Shown here: positions 36,353 to 46,211 of the stretch, piece after piece
Numbering within the stretch: the first letter of the stretch is position 1
Layout of the letters: each line of letters begins with the position of its first letter
From: Microbacterium sp. SMR1
GTDB lineage: Bacteria; Actinomycetota; Actinomycetes; Actinomycetales; Microbacteriaceae
DNA: 64,000 nt
Assembly (NCBI RefSeq): GCF_003289625.1
Contig: NZ_QMBN01000003.1
Location: forward strand, 275,980-339,979
Direction of reading: 5' to 3'
Program-made: the position numbers and the translations under genes
The notes under the pieces: generated by a model
What the model was told of the DNA's origin: nothing
What the model saw: only the letters and a program-made list of their open reading frames with translations
Database searches by the model: none

Positions 36353-39160
36353 TCAGCCGCGCGGCTTCTCCACCATCTCGGTCGTCTCGATCTCGTCGCC
36401 GATCTGGATGTCGTTGTACTTGCCGAGGCCGATACCGGCTTCGAAGTCCGTACGGACCTCGGTGACGTCGTCCTTGAACCGGCGGAGCGACTCGATGGCG
36501 AGACCATCGGCGATCACGACACCGTCGCGGATGACGCGCGCCTTGGCGTTGCGCGTGATCGTGCCCGAGCGGACGATGACACCCGCGATGTTGCCGAACT
36601 TCGAGGAGCGGAACACCTCGCGGATCTCGGCAACACCCGACTGGACCTCTTCGTACTCCGGCTTGAGCATGCCCTTGAGCGACTGCTCGACGTCGTCGAT
36701 CGCGTTGTAGATGACCGAGTAGAACCGGACGTCCACACCCTCGCGGGCGGCACGCTCACGCGCCTTCGTGTCGGGACGGACGTTGAAGCCGATGACGATC
36801 GCGTTGTCGATCGTCGCCAGGTTGATGTCCGACTCGGTGATGGCGCCGACGCCGCGGTGGATGATCCGCAGCTGGACGGAGTCGTCGACCTCGATCTTGA
36901 GCAGCGACTCCTCGAGGGCCTCGACGGCACCCGAGACGTCACCCTTGATGATGAGGTTGAGCGACTCGACCTTGCCCTCTTCGAGAGCACGGGTGAAGTC
37001 CTCGAGCGAGATGCGCTTGCGGGCCTTGGCCAGCTGCGCATTGCGCTCGGCAGCCTCGCGCTTCTCCGCGATCTGACGCGCGGTGCGGTCCTCCTCGGTG
37101 ACGATGAACACGTCGCCGGCTCGGGGCACCGAGTTCAGACCCTGCACCTGCACCGGGCGCGAGGGGTAGGCCTCGTCGACCGCGTCGCCGTTCTCGTCGA
37201 TCATGGCGCGGACGCGACCGTAGGCCGTTCCCGCGACGATCGCGTCGCCGACGCGGAGCGTTCCGGACTGGATGAGCACCGTGGCGACCGAACCGCGGCC
37301 CTTGTCGAGCTTCGCCTCGATCGCGACACCGCGCGCCGCCTTGTTCGGGTTCGCCGTCAGGTCGAGACCGGCGTCGGCGGTGAGCAGGACGGCGTCCAGG
37401 AGCTCCTGGATGTTGGTGCCCTGTCGAGCCGACACGTCGACGAACATGACGTCTCCGCCGTACTCCTCGGCGACCAGACCGTACTCGGTGAGCTGCTGGC
37501 GAACCTTGGCCGGGTTGGCGTCGGGCTTGTCGACCTTGTTCACCGCGACCACGATCGGCACGTTGGCGGCCTGCGCGTGGTTCAGGGCCTCGACCGTCTG
37601 CGGCATGATGCCGTCGTCGGCCGCGACCACGAGGATCGCGATGTCGGTCACCTGCGCACCACGGGCACGCATGGCGGTGAACGCCTCGTGACCCGGGGTG
37701 TCGATGAAGGTGATCGCACGCTCGATGCCCTCGTGCTCGGTCCAGACCTGGTACGCGCCGATGTGCTGCGTGATGCCGCCGGCCTCGCCCGCGACCACGT
37801 TGGTCTGACGGATCGCATCGAGCAGTCGGGTCTTACCGTGGTCGACGTGGCCCATGACGGTGACCACCGGAGGACGGATCTCGAGGTCTTCGTCGCTCTC
37901 CGCTTCCAGCTCGGCGTCGAGATCGAGACCGAAGCCCTCGAGGAGCTCTTTGTCCTCGTCCTCGGGCGAGACCATCTGGATCTTGTAGCCGAGCTCCTCG
38001 CCGAGCACCTCGAAGGTGGCCTCGTCGAGCGACTCGGTGGCCGTGGCCATCTCGCCCAGGTTGAACAGGATCGTCACGAGCGTGCCGGGCTGCACCGTGT
38101 AGCCGCGCAGCGCCTCGAGCTTGTCCGCGAAATCGGCGATCGATGCACCGCGGCGCAGGCGGATGATCTCGCCGTTGCCCTTCTGGACGTTGACGCCGCC
38201 GACGACCGGCGCCGACCGCATCTCGAATTCCTGCCGCTTCGCCCGACGCGACTTACGCTGCTTGGACTTGCCGCCGCCCTTGCCGAAGGCGCCTGCGGTG
38301 CCGCCGCCGGGGCCGCGACCGCGACCGCCGCCGCCACCGGGACGACCGGCGAAACCGCCACCGGGAGCACCCGGACGCTGGAAGCCGCCGGCACCGCCGG
38401 GACGACCGGGACCGCCGGGACGCTGCTGGAAGGGAGCACCGGGACGACCGCCGCCGCCGGGACGACCGGCGCCACCGGGGCGCGGAGCGCCGGGACGGGG
38501 AGCACCGGGTCGCGGGGCCTGCGGACGCGGGATGTTGCCGGGCGTAGGCCGCTGGCCCATGCCCTGCGCCGAGGCGAAGGGGTTGTTGCCGGGACGGGGA
38601 CCGGCGGGACGCTGGCCCATGCCCTGCGAGGGCGCGAAGGGGTTGTTGCCGGGGCGTGCGCCACCGGGACGCGGCGGCTGCGAGCCGCCGGGCGTCGGGC
38701 CTGCCGGCTTGGCCGGACCGGGCTTGCCGGCGCCGGGAGTCGGGGCCGACGGAGCGGAAGGCGCCGCAGGGGTCGCCGACGGCGCGGCAGGGGCAGCAGG
38801 AGCTGCCGGGGCGGATGCCGCGGGGGCAGCCGGAGCTGCGGGCGCGGCGGGCTTCGCGGGGCCGGGCTTGACGGCCGGGCCGGGCTTCGCTCCGGCGGGA
38901 CCGGGCTTGCCGGCGCCGGGGCGCGCAGCACCCGGACGAGCGGCACCGGGCTTGGCGCCGCCCGACGCAGCGGGAGCGGGAGCCGCGGCGGCAGAGCCGC
39001 CCTCAGCCTCGAGCGCAGCCCGCAGCTTGCGAGCCACGGGGGGCTCGATGGTGGACGAGGGGCTCTTGACGAACTCGCCGAGCTCCTTCAGCTTCGCGAG
39101 CGCGACTTTGCTGTCGACGCCGAGTTCGGAAGCGATCTCGTGTACGCGTGGTTTTGCCAC
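36353..39160 (-). CDS. infB: Translation initiation factor IF-2
   Basis: A 935-aa GTPase that places initiator tRNA on the 30S subunit. The N-terminus [20 protein letters not shown] is an IF2-N domain. About 270 residues of Pro/Gly/Ala-rich low complexity follow, with repeats such as RPGNNPFA and QGMGQRP. A second IF2-N region precedes the G domain with [12 protein letters not shown] (near 438), DTPGHEAF and NKVDK. Domains II-IV complete the C-terminal half. GTG start after AGGAG. Upstream genes ylxR and nusA are on the same strand. Confidence 0.97.
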   Translation of the reverse strand: MAKPRVHEIASELGVDSKVALAKLKELGEFVKSPSSTIEPPVARKLRAALEAEGGSAAAAPAPAASGGAKPGAARPGAARPGAGKPGPAGAKPGPAVKPGPAKPAAPAAPAAPAASAPAAPAAPAAPSATPAAPSAPSAPTPGAGKPGPAKPAGPTPGGSQPPRPGGARPGNNPFAPSQGMGQRPAGPRPGNNPFASAQGMGQRPTPGNIPRPQAPRPGAPRPGAPRPGGAGRPGGGGRPGAPFQQRPGGPGRPGGAGGFQRPGAPGGGFAGRPGGGGGRGRGPGGGTAGAFGKGGGKSKQRKSRRAKRQEFEMRSAPVVGGVNVQKGNGEIIRLRRGASIADFADKLEALRGYTVQPGTLVTILFNLGEMATATESLDEATFEVLGEELGYKIQMVSPEDEDKELLEGFGLDLDAELEAESDEDLEIRPPVVTVMGHVDHGKTRLLDAIRQTNVVAGEAGGITQHIGAYQVWTEHEGIERAITFIDTPGHEAFTAMRARGAQVTDIAILVVAADDGIMPQTVEALNHAQAANVPIVVAVNKVDKPDANPAKVRQQLTEYGLVAEEYGGDVMFVDVSARQGTNIQELLDAVLLTADAGLDLTANPNKAARGVAIEAKLDKGRGSVATVLIQSGTLRVGDAIVAGTAYGRVRAMIDENGDAVDEAYPSRPVQVQGLNSVPRAGDVFIVTEEDRTARQIAEKREAAERNAQLAKARKRISLEDFTRALEEGKVESLNLIIKGDVSGAVEALEESLLKIEVDDSVQLRIIHRGVGAITESDINLATIDNAIVIGFNVRPDTKARERAAREGVDVRFYSVIYNAIDDVEQSLKGMLKPEYEEVQSGVAEIREVFRSSKFGNIAGVIVRSGTITRNAKARVIRDGVVIADGLAIESLRRFKDDVTEVRTDFEAGIGLGKYNDIQIGDEIETTEMVEKPRG

Positions 39161-39255
39161 AATTCTCCTGTCTGAAGGCCCACCCTCGGACAGGGCGGAC
39201 CGCTTAAGCGCGGACGGGTCTCATTTCGAGCCGTTCACTTCGTGTCCATAGCCGT

Positions 39256-39507
39256 TCAGCCTTTGCGCTGGTGATCAATCGGGAAATCCTGCGTGTCCAG
39301 TGGGCCGGACACCCGCAGGGCTCGTCCGAACGCGCGGCGCCGCAACGCGGCATCCATGCATTCGTGCGTCTCGTGCACCCACGCGCCCCTGCCCGGCAGC
39401 GACGCGGCTCGATCTGCGATCAAGACGCCGTCGCGGGCCACGACTCGCAGGAGTGAGGACCGGGAGGCACGCGCGCGACAGCCCACGCACGTTCGAACAG
39501 GTTCCAT
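39256..39507 (-). CDS. ylxR: YlxR/RnpM-family RNA-binding protein (DUF448)
   Basis: An 83-aa basic protein: RTCVGCRAR (residues 5-13) is the family's conserved N-terminal motif, and LPGRGAWVH a second conserved stretch. The Bacillus homologue modulates RNase P. It lies 30 nt after nusA and 95 nt before infB, its standard place. Confidence 0.9.
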   Translation of the reverse strand: MEPVRTCVGCRARASRSSLLRVVARDGVLIADRAASLPGRGAWVHETHECMDAALRRRAFGRALRVSGPLDTQDFPIDHQRKG

Positions 39508-39537
39508 TCTACCCCCTCGACCGACGTCCCGGTTTCG

Positions 39538-40524
39538 TCAGGACTCCAGGATCGAGTCGGGCTGGATGTCGATCTTCGCGCCGGTCAGCTTCGCGGCGAG
39601 GCGGGCGTTCTGCCCCTCCTTGCCGATGGCGAGCGACAGCTGGTAGTCCGGGACGAGCGCCCGGACGGCCTTCGTGGCCGCGTCGAGCACGAAGCTCGAG
39701 GTGACCTTGGCCGGCGACAGGGCGTTGGCCACGAACGCCGGCAGGTCGGCGTTGTAGTCGATGATGTCGATCTTCTCGCCGCCGAGCTCTTCGGTGACGG
39801 CGCGGACGCGGCGGCCCAACTCGCCGATGCAGGCGCCCTTGGCGTTGATGGAGGGATCGTTGGCCTTGACCGCGATCTTCGTGCGGTGACCGGCTTCGCG
39901 TGCGAGCGAGGTGATCTCGACGAGACCGTTGGCGATCTCGGGCACCTCCATGGCGAAGAGCTTGCGGACGAGTCCGGGGTGCGTGCGGGAGACGGTGATC
40001 GAGGGGCCCTTGGTGCCCTTCGAGACCGAGGTCACGTAGACGCGCAGACGCGAGCCGTGCCGGTACTCCTCGCCCGCGACCTGCTCCTCGGGCGGGAGGA
40101 TGGCCTCGATCGTGCCGAGGTCGACGTGCACCATGCGCGGGTTCGGCCCCTGCTGGATGACACCGGCGACGATGTCGCCCTCCTTGCCCCGGAACTCCCC
40201 CAGCACGGCGTCGTCGGCGATGTCGCGCAGGCGCTGGCTGATGACCTGCTTCGCGGCGAAGGCGGCGATGCGGCCGAAGTCGTCGGGAGTCGACTCCTCT
40301 TCGCCGATGACGGCGCCCTCCTCATCGCGGAGCGGCACGTAGATGGCGACGTGGCCGGTCTTGCGGTCGAGCTCCGCACGAGCCCCTTCGGGCAGCTCGC
40401 CGTCGGGCGAGGTGTGCTTGGCGTACGCCGTGAGGACCGCCTGCTCGATGATGCGGACGAGTTCGTCGAAGGGGATCTCCTTCTCTCGCTCGACGGTGCG
40501 CAGCAGTGAGAGATCGATGTCCAT
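39538..40524 (-). CDS. nusA: Transcription termination/antitermination factor NusA
   Basis: A 328-aa RNA polymerase-associated factor: an N-terminal polymerase-binding domain (1-125), an S1 domain containing VHVDLGTIEAILPPEEQV, and two KH domains, the first containing INAKGACIGELGRRVRAV, the second LSLAIGKEGQNARLAAKLTG. The acidic repeats of enterobacterial NusA are lacking, as is usual in actinobacteria. AATATGGAGGGC supplies the ribosome binding site. It starts the operon; rimP, which often precedes nusA, is not present, and the neighbour is a divergent transporter gene. Confidence 0.95.
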   Translation of the reverse strand: MDIDLSLLRTVEREKEIPFDELVRIIEQAVLTAYAKHTSPDGELPEGARAELDRKTGHVAIYVPLRDEEGAVIGEEESTPDDFGRIAAFAAKQVISQRLRDIADDAVLGEFRGKEGDIVAGVIQQGPNPRMVHVDLGTIEAILPPEEQVAGEEYRHGSRLRVYVTSVSKGTKGPSITVSRTHPGLVRKLFAMEVPEIANGLVEITSLAREAGHRTKIAVKANDPSINAKGACIGELGRRVRAVTEELGGEKIDIIDYNADLPAFVANALSPAKVTSSFVLDAATKAVRALVPDYQLSLAIGKEGQNARLAAKLTGAKIDIQPDSILES

Positions 40525-40550
40525 GGGGGCCCTCCATATTCAGCTCTTGT

Positions 40551-40589
40551 CCGGGCGCGTTTCGCGCTCCCGGCATCCATCCCACGTTA
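40551..40589 (-). promoter_or_regulatory. nusA promoter and leader hairpin
   Basis: On the minus strand TAACGT (40589-40584) is a likely -10 for nusA. The transcript would begin near 40577 and fold almost at once into a GC-rich hairpin (40573-40563 with 40559-40551, two single-base bulges, AAA loop) ending about 26 nt before the start codon. Confidence 0.45.
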
Positions 40590-40653
40590 CCCGATGGGGC
40601 GGGGAACGTGTTTGCCCGGCGCCGAGGGCGCCACGTCGAGCGGGCGATCTCGG

Positions 40654-40665
40654 GATACTGGGGGC
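40654..40665 (+). promoter_or_regulatory. Leaderless promoter of the acetate transporter gene
   Basis: GATACT (40654-40659), 6 nt, ATG at 40666. Confidence 0.55.
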
Positions 40666-41274
40666 ATGACCGAACGCGCTCCCCGCCTCGCCGACCCCGG
40701 ACTGATCGGACTGCTCGGTTTCGTGATCGCCACGCTCACGGCACAGCTGGAGCATCTCGGACTGCAGAACGAGAGCCCGGTGTTCTGGGTCGGTGCCGTC
40801 TTCGGCGGCGTGGTTCAGGTCACCGCGGGGATGCTGTCGTACTTCGCGGGCGACGACTTCCACTTCATCGTCTACAACGCCTTCGGGTGGTACTGGATCT
40901 GCATGCCCGGCTTCCTGCTCGGCGGCGAGCTCGGGTTCTTCGAGGTCGAGGGGCCTGCGCGTGGCGTGTTCACGCTCATGTTCTCGATCCTGGCCCTCGT
41001 GTTCGCCCTCTCGGCGGCATCGCGCAACACCGTGCTGCCGGTGACACTGCTGGCCGTCGCGGCCGGCCTCGGCCTGCAGACGGTCACCGCGTTCGGCGGG
41101 CCGCCGGCCGTCGGAGCAGCCGGCTCAGTCGCATTGCTCCTGGCCTCCGCGCTCGCGGCGTACATGCTGCTCGAGAAGTTCTACGCGCGAACGCTCGGTC
41201 GCAGCATCCTGCCGCTGGGGCCCGCGTGGTTCCGGCTCGCCTCCCCTGTATCGATTCAGGCGCATACTGTTTGA
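40666..41274 (+). CDS. GPR1/FUN34/YaaH-family acetate uptake transporter
   Basis: A 202-aa membrane protein with six helices. LADPGLIGLLGFVIATLTAQ is the family N-terminal motif (NPAPLGLxGF-like), and FIVYNAFGWYW lies in the channel region. Relatives (SatP, acetate/succinate uptake) import short monocarboxylates. An NAD-linked alcohol dehydrogenase follows after 98 nt on the same strand, which would fit a two-carbon metabolism pair; co-transcription is not proven. Confidence 0.85.
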   Translation: MTERAPRLADPGLIGLLGFVIATLTAQLEHLGLQNESPVFWVGAVFGGVVQVTAGMLSYFAGDDFHFIVYNAFGWYWICMPGFLLGGELGFFEVEGPARGVFTLMFSILALVFALSAASRNTVLPVTLLAVAAGLGLQTVTAFGGPPAVGAAGSVALLLASALAAYMLLEKFYARTLGRSILPLGPAWFRLASPVSIQAHTV

Positions 41275-41372
41275 GGACCGGGCGGCCCGCGCTGCGGGAG
41301 ACCACGCCCGATCGTGACATCGGTCGCGACGACGGCTCTGCCGCCGCGACCGCAACGCGAAAGGAACCTCTC

Positions 41373-42479
41373 ATGACCACCAACGCGCACGCCGCCGTTC
41401 TCCACGGCCAGGACGCACCGTTCACATTCGAGGAGATCACCCTCGACGACATCCGTCCGAACGAACTGCTCGTGAAGGTCGCCGCCACCGGCCTCTGCCA
41501 CACCGACCTCGCCGTGCAGCACGGTCACATCCCCGCGGCGTTCCCGTTCGTTCTGGGCCACGAAGGCGCGGGCACCGTCGAGCAGGTCGGCGATGCCGTC
41601 GTCGGCTACGCCGTCGGCGACAAGGTCGCGGTGTCGTTCGCCTCGTGCGGCCACTGCACCAACTGCCTCACGGGACGCGAGGCCTACTGCCGCAACTTCA
41701 TGGCGCTCAACTTCGGCGGGGCGCGCGAGGACGGCTCGGCCACCATGACCGCCGCGGACGGTTCCGCCGTGCACGGCTCGTTCTTCGGTCAGTCCTCGTT
41801 CGCCAGCCACGTCATCGTCGAGGCCCGCAACGCGGTGAAGCTGCCGACGACCGCCGACGTCGAGATCGCCGGCCCCCTCGGCTGCGGCGTGCAGACCGGA
41901 GCCGGCACCGTGCTCAACTCGCTCGACGTTCCCGCCGGCGCATCGGTCATCGTGACCGGCACCGGCGCCGTGGGGCTGTCGTCGATCATGGGCGCGAAGG
42001 TGGCCGGCGCCACGACGATCATCGCGGTCGACATCATCCCGGAGCGGCTCGAGTTCGCGGCGAAGCTTGGCGCAACCCACACGGTCAACAGCAAGGACGA
42101 AGACGCCGTGGCGCGCATCCTCGAGATCACAGGCGGGGTCGGCGCGGACTTCGCCGTCGACACCACGGCCGTTCCCGCGGTCGTCGACACGATCGTCGCC
42201 GCCACCGCGTTCGGCGCGAAGATCGCGCTGGTCGGTGTGCCGAAGCCGGGCACGGAGATCGCGCTGGCGTCCATCTCGGGCTCGGGCAAGACCTTCGTCG
42301 GCGCGATCGAGGGTGACGCGGTGCCGCAGAAGTTCATCCCCGAGATGCTCGCGCTGCACGAGGCCGGACGCTTCCCGTTCGACCAGCTCATCACCAAGTA
42401 CCCGTTCTCGGAGATCGAGCAGGCCATCGCCGACACGCAGTCGGGCAAGGCGGTCAAGGCCGTCCTCGTCATGGACTGA
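41373..42479 (+). CDS. Zinc-dependent, NAD-linked alcohol dehydrogenase
   Basis: A 368-aa MDR-family enzyme. The catalytic zinc is bound by Cys in GLCHTDL (near 37), His in GHEGAGTV (near 59) and a later Cys (GCGVQTG); the structural zinc by the four Cys of CGHCTNCLTGREAYC (92-106). GTGAVGLSSI is the NAD-binding loop, with Asp in VDIIPERL selecting NAD over NADP. It resembles aryl/benzyl alcohol dehydrogenases (AdhB/XylB type). An AAAGGA ribosome binding site is present. Confidence 0.93.
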   Translation: MTTNAHAAVLHGQDAPFTFEEITLDDIRPNELLVKVAATGLCHTDLAVQHGHIPAAFPFVLGHEGAGTVEQVGDAVVGYAVGDKVAVSFASCGHCTNCLTGREAYCRNFMALNFGGAREDGSATMTAADGSAVHGSFFGQSSFASHVIVEARNAVKLPTTADVEIAGPLGCGVQTGAGTVLNSLDVPAGASVIVTGTGAVGLSSIMGAKVAGATTIIAVDIIPERLEFAAKLGATHTVNSKDEDAVARILEITGGVGADFAVDTTAVPAVVDTIVAATAFGAKIALVGVPKPGTEIALASISGSGKTFVGAIEGDAVPQKFIPEMLALHEAGRFPFDQLITKYPFSEIEQAIADTQSGKAVKAVLVMD

Positions 42480-42495
42480 CGACCCGGATACGCCG

Positions 42496-42537
42496 ATCGG
42501 GCCGGAGCACGCACATCGCTGCGCGTTCCGGCCCGAT
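42496..42537 (+). terminator. Terminator after the alcohol dehydrogenase
   Basis: Perfect 11-bp outer stem (42496-42506 with 42527-42537) extended inward with one mismatch, starting 17 nt after the stop. Confidence 0.65.
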
Positions 42538-42678
42538 TCCTTCCGTCTGGCGGCACGACTTCGGCCATCGCTGAGCCACCCGGCGGTCGCCCCTCGGACA
42601 CCTAGCCGTCACGGAGTCTCTCCAGAGTCGGGATCGGCGCACATCGCGCCGCCCTCCCCGTCGAACAGGAGTTCCCGC

Positions 42679-45204
42679 GTGTCCTCACGCCTTCCGTCAG
42701 CCACTCGCACGCGTCGCACCGCCGCCGCCCTGACCGTGGCGGGCCTCGCCGCCGGTCTCGCCGTGGCCGCGCCCGCAACCACCGCGGCGACCGCCGCCGC
42801 GCCTCCCGCCGAAGACCTCGCCTCCCGCTTCACCCTCGCCGTGCTGCCCGACACGCAGTTCTACTCGCGCTACTCGGCCGACCAGTTCCTGCCGCGCTAC
42901 GGCACCGACCCGTTCGCGACGCAGACGGAGTGGCTGACGGCTCACGCGGACGACCTGCGCATTCCCTTCACGTTGCACCTCGGGGACATCGTCGACCGCG
43001 CCGGGGTCGAGGCCGAGTGGCGTGCGGCCGACGCCGCCATGCGCACCATGGACGAGGCCGCTGCGCCCTACTCGATCCTTCCCGGCAACCACGACGTGCT
43101 CAACAGTGGCGTCCGCGATGACCAGCTCGACGTCGCGAACGAGCCCTTCAACCGCTGGTTCGGCGCGACACGGGCGGCGACGCAGAGCACGTACGGCGGC
43201 AGCGACCCGCTGGGGCTGAGCCAGTTCCACATCTTCGAGGCCGAAGGCCAGCGGTTCATGTCGCTCGCCGTCGCCTGGAACGCCTCGGACGCAACGCTCG
43301 CCTGGGCCCAGAGCGTGCTCGACGCGCACCCGGACGTCCCGGTCATCCTCACCTCCCACGCACTGATCAACGTCGCGGCCGACCAGACCTCCCCCGTCGA
43401 GACCGGCGACAGCCAGCGGATGTGGGACCGCCTCATCCGGGGCAACGACCAGATCTTCCTGACCTTCAACGGCCACTTCCACGGCGCGACGCGACAGGTC
43501 AAGCAGAACGACTTCGGCCACGACGTGCATCAGGTGCTGATGGACTATCAGATGGCGTACGAGGGCGGCAACGGTTACCTCGGCCTCGTCGAGTTCGACC
43601 TCACCAACGGCCGCCTGTCGCTCGAGACGGGGTCGCCGTGGGTCGTGCAGAAGCCGCAGGAGAGCCTCGCGAGCTACGACCAGCCCCTCCTCGACGGTGA
43701 GCACCAGCGTTTCTCGGTCCCGATCGACTTCCGCGAGCGCTTCGCCGGGTTCGCTCCCGGGTTCACCGCCGGTTCGGCCGATGAGCCGAGGCTGACGGAG
43801 GCCGCGCGCGCGATCCTCCTCGACGGCTTCGAGGGCCCCGATCCGATCTCGACCGAGGCCCCGGGCAACGAACTCGACTTCGTCGAGGCCGAGGGCACGC
43901 TCGCGCACTGGCGATTCAACGGTCAGGACGGCGTCGTCGACGCGGACACGGTGATCGAGGACATCGCCGGCGACAACGACCTCACCCGCCCCGACCCCGC
44001 CGACACGAACGCGGTCGGGACGCTCTGGGAGGACGTGACCGTCCAGTCCTCCGACGTGCACGGCTACTCGTCGGACGCGGCGGCGGTGTGCTTCGACGAC
44101 TCGTCGGGATCGCGCTTCAGCTACCTGACGACGGCCCCCGACGCTCCGATCAATGAGGCCGACCTGTCGCAGGGGTACACGATCGAGACCTTCGTGAAGA
44201 TGGACGCCGACTGGAACGCCTCGGCGAACGGATGGTCGAAGGCCCTGACCCGCACCGGCAATCGGTCGCAGATCGGTGTGCCCGAGACTCGCTGGGACTG
44301 GACCGCCTCGCCCACCGCGCTGGGCATCTCGAACCTGCGCGAGTTCCAGTACACGAGCCTCGACGCCGACGCGACGCTCGGCGACCGCGTCAACTGGTCG
44401 GGCGAGATCATGGTCGACCAATGGCAGCACGTCGCGATCGTGAACGACCCCGAGTCGCGCACGACGACCATGTACGTCGACGGTGCCCCGGTGCTGCGCA
44501 ACGCCACGAACGTCGGCGGTATGGCCTGGCACGAGGGACACTCGTGGATCCTCGGGGCCGACTGGACCGATGACGCCGCGCGCAACGGATGGCATGGCTG
44601 CATCGGCGAGACGCGCATCATCGACCGCCCGACCACGCCGGACGAGTGGCTGACGCAGCGCGCCGACCTGACCGGCTTCGGGGTGCGCGAGGCTCCGTCG
44701 GGCGAGCTCGCCGCCGATGTGTCGTCCGTGCGCTTCGCGGGCGTCGGCTTCCCCGGCGCCGAGGTGCGCCTGGCGCCCGCCGCCGAGGGCGTGGCGGCAC
44801 GTGCTGACCTCGGCGGCGCCGTCACCGCCGTGGCGGCGGACGGCACGTGGGAGATCGTCGTCACCTCGGGCCTGACCGCCGGCGAGCACGCCGTCGAACT
44901 CTCGCAGGCTCTCGGAGCGCGCTCGATCACGCCGCAGCGCGTCGCCTTCGCGATCGCGGCCGCTGCGCCCGCTCCGGCTCCGACGACGCCGACGCCCACC
45001 CTCCCCGGCGGGACCGTTCCCGGCGGGACCGCATCGGGAGGCGCCGTGCCGACCGGCGCACCTGCCGCGGACGTCGACGGTTCGCTGGCCGCCACCGGCG
45101 GTGACTCGGGCCTCATGATGCCGCTGGCCGTGGCGGCATCCGTGCTCACCGTCCTCGGTGGCGTGCTCCTGGCGCTGCGTCGCCGACACATCGCCCGCGG
45201 CTGA
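42679..45204 (+). CDS. Secreted, wall-anchored metallophosphoesterase with LamG domain
   Basis: An 841-aa extracellular protein. Signal peptide (1-36, ending near TAATAAA); calcineurin-like phosphoesterase domain (45-320) with LPDTQ, HLGDIVDR, LPGNHDV and FNGHFHG as metal ligands; a LamG/concanavalin-like domain (about 410-670) containing IETFVKMDADW and MYVDGAPV; an Ig-like repeat; a Pro/Thr/Gly linker. It ends in LAATGGDSG, a hydrophobic helix and RRRHIARG, a cell-wall sorting signal of the LAxTG kind read by class E sortases. AGGAG precedes the GTG start by 7 nt. It may release phosphate from extracellular phosphoesters; substrate unknown. Confidence 0.88.
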   Translation: MSSRLPSATRTRRTAAALTVAGLAAGLAVAAPATTAATAAAPPAEDLASRFTLAVLPDTQFYSRYSADQFLPRYGTDPFATQTEWLTAHADDLRIPFTLHLGDIVDRAGVEAEWRAADAAMRTMDEAAAPYSILPGNHDVLNSGVRDDQLDVANEPFNRWFGATRAATQSTYGGSDPLGLSQFHIFEAEGQRFMSLAVAWNASDATLAWAQSVLDAHPDVPVILTSHALINVAADQTSPVETGDSQRMWDRLIRGNDQIFLTFNGHFHGATRQVKQNDFGHDVHQVLMDYQMAYEGGNGYLGLVEFDLTNGRLSLETGSPWVVQKPQESLASYDQPLLDGEHQRFSVPIDFRERFAGFAPGFTAGSADEPRLTEAARAILLDGFEGPDPISTEAPGNELDFVEAEGTLAHWRFNGQDGVVDADTVIEDIAGDNDLTRPDPADTNAVGTLWEDVTVQSSDVHGYSSDAAAVCFDDSSGSRFSYLTTAPDAPINEADLSQGYTIETFVKMDADWNASANGWSKALTRTGNRSQIGVPETRWDWTASPTALGISNLREFQYTSLDADATLGDRVNWSGEIMVDQWQHVAIVNDPESRTTTMYVDGAPVLRNATNVGGMAWHEGHSWILGADWTDDAARNGWHGCIGETRIIDRPTTPDEWLTQRADLTGFGVREAPSGELAADVSSVRFAGVGFPGAEVRLAPAAEGVAARADLGGAVTAVAADGTWEIVVTSGLTAGEHAVELSQALGARSITPQRVAFAIAAAAPAPAPTTPTPTLPGGTVPGGTASGGAVPTGAPAADVDGSLAATGGDSGLMMPLAVAASVLTVLGGVLLALRRRHIARG

Positions 45205-45209
45205 TCCCC

Positions 45210-45246
45210 GGGCCGGGGCGCGGCGGCATCCGTCGCGTCCCGGCCC
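45210..45246 (+). terminator. Terminator after the phosphoesterase gene
   Basis: GC-rich stem (45210-45224 with 45232-45246, two G·U pairs) and 7-nt loop, beginning 6 nt after the stop. Confidence 0.65.
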
Positions 45247-45275
45247 GCCGCCGCCCCCTCGCCCTCGTGCCGTCG

Positions 45276-45287
45276 TAGGCTCGCGGG
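45276..45287 (+). promoter_or_regulatory. Leaderless promoter of the DUF1206 gene
   Basis: TAGGCT (45276-45281), 6 nt, ATG at 45288. Confidence 0.6.
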
Positions 45288-46097
45288 ATGGCCGAACACG
45301 GGGTGCACGACGCGGCGCGTGCCGTCGAGCGGCATCCCGCGGCGCGCGTGCTCGCCCGGGGCGGCTACGTCGCGAACGGCTTCGTGCACCTGCTGATCGG
45401 GTCGCTCATCGTCGCGGTCGCTTTCGGCGGCGACCGCGACGCCGACCAGACGGGAGCCTTCCGCGCGGTCGCCGAGCTTCCGCTAGGGTTCGTCGCGCTG
45501 TGGGCCGCAGCCGCTCTCCTGACCGCGCTGGGCGTGTGGCATCTCGCCGAGGGGATGCTGGCCTCGCGGCGCCGGCGCGGCGCCGCCGTCTGGGGGCTGC
45601 GGGTCTCGGAGTGGGGACAGGCGGTCGTGTTCCTGTTCTTCGGCGGGTTGTCCGCCGCCGTGGCGCTCGGCGCACGTCCGCAGGCCGATGAGGCCGCGCG
45701 CGACGCGAGCCGCGGCATCCTCGCGCTTCCGGGCGGTGTGTTCGCGATCGTGCTCGTCGGGGCCGGTGTCGCGATCGCCGGAGTGGTCTTCGTCGTGATG
45801 GGCGTGCGGCGCTCCTTCCACTCCAAGATGACGATCCCCGACGGAGCGGTCGGTCGCGCCGTCGAGGGCCTCGGGATCCTCGGCTTCATCGCGAAGGGCA
45901 TTGCTCTGGGGTCGCTGGGCGGTGTGCTCATCGTCGCCGCCGTGCGTTCGCGCGCCGACGAGGCCGGCAGCCTGGATGCCGCGATCCGGGCGCTGCTCGA
46001 CCTGACGTTCGGCCCCGAGATCGTGGTCGTTGTGGGGGCCGGGCTCATCGCCTACGGCGTGTTCACGGTCTTCCGAGCGCGCTACGCCGACCTCTGA
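45288..46097 (+). CDS. DUF1206 membrane protein
   Basis: A 269-aa protein with six membrane helices arranged as three similar pairs, each with a Gly-rich first helix (RGGYVANGFVHLLIG, VSEWGQAVVFLFFGG, GLGILGFIAKGIALG). This three-fold repeat is the DUF1206 pattern. The family is found mostly in actinobacteria and cyanobacteria and its function is unknown. It is monocistronic with its own promoter and terminator. Confidence 0.85.
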   Translation: MAEHGVHDAARAVERHPAARVLARGGYVANGFVHLLIGSLIVAVAFGGDRDADQTGAFRAVAELPLGFVALWAAAALLTALGVWHLAEGMLASRRRRGAAVWGLRVSEWGQAVVFLFFGGLSAAVALGARPQADEAARDASRGILALPGGVFAIVLVGAGVAIAGVVFVVMGVRRSFHSKMTIPDGAVGRAVEGLGILGFIAKGIALGSLGGVLIVAAVRSRADEAGSLDAAIRALLDLTFGPEIVVVVGAGLIAYGVFTVFRARYADL

Positions 46098-46164
46098 GCC
46101 CCGGGTCTCTCGGCGGCTGCCCGCTTTCGGGCGCACTTCGGCCTGTCGACCGCAGGAACACGTG

Positions 46165-46197
46165 CGCCGGATGCCGCAATCTGCGCGGCATCCGGCG
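46165..46197. terminator. Bidirectional terminator, DUF1206 gene / proS
   Basis: Perfect 13-bp stem (46165-46177 with 46185-46197) and 7-nt loop between convergent genes. Its core GGATGCCGC/GCGGCATCC is the same as in the mutY/rbfA terminator. Confidence 0.75.
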
Positions 46198-46211
46198 ACC
46201 GGGCGCTGAGA

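Noticed and set aside
35660..39175. A plus-strand open frame of 1171 codons opposite rbfA and infB
   Set aside because: Mirror of IF-2 coding; no recognisable domain, and the minus strand has the full GTPase motif series.
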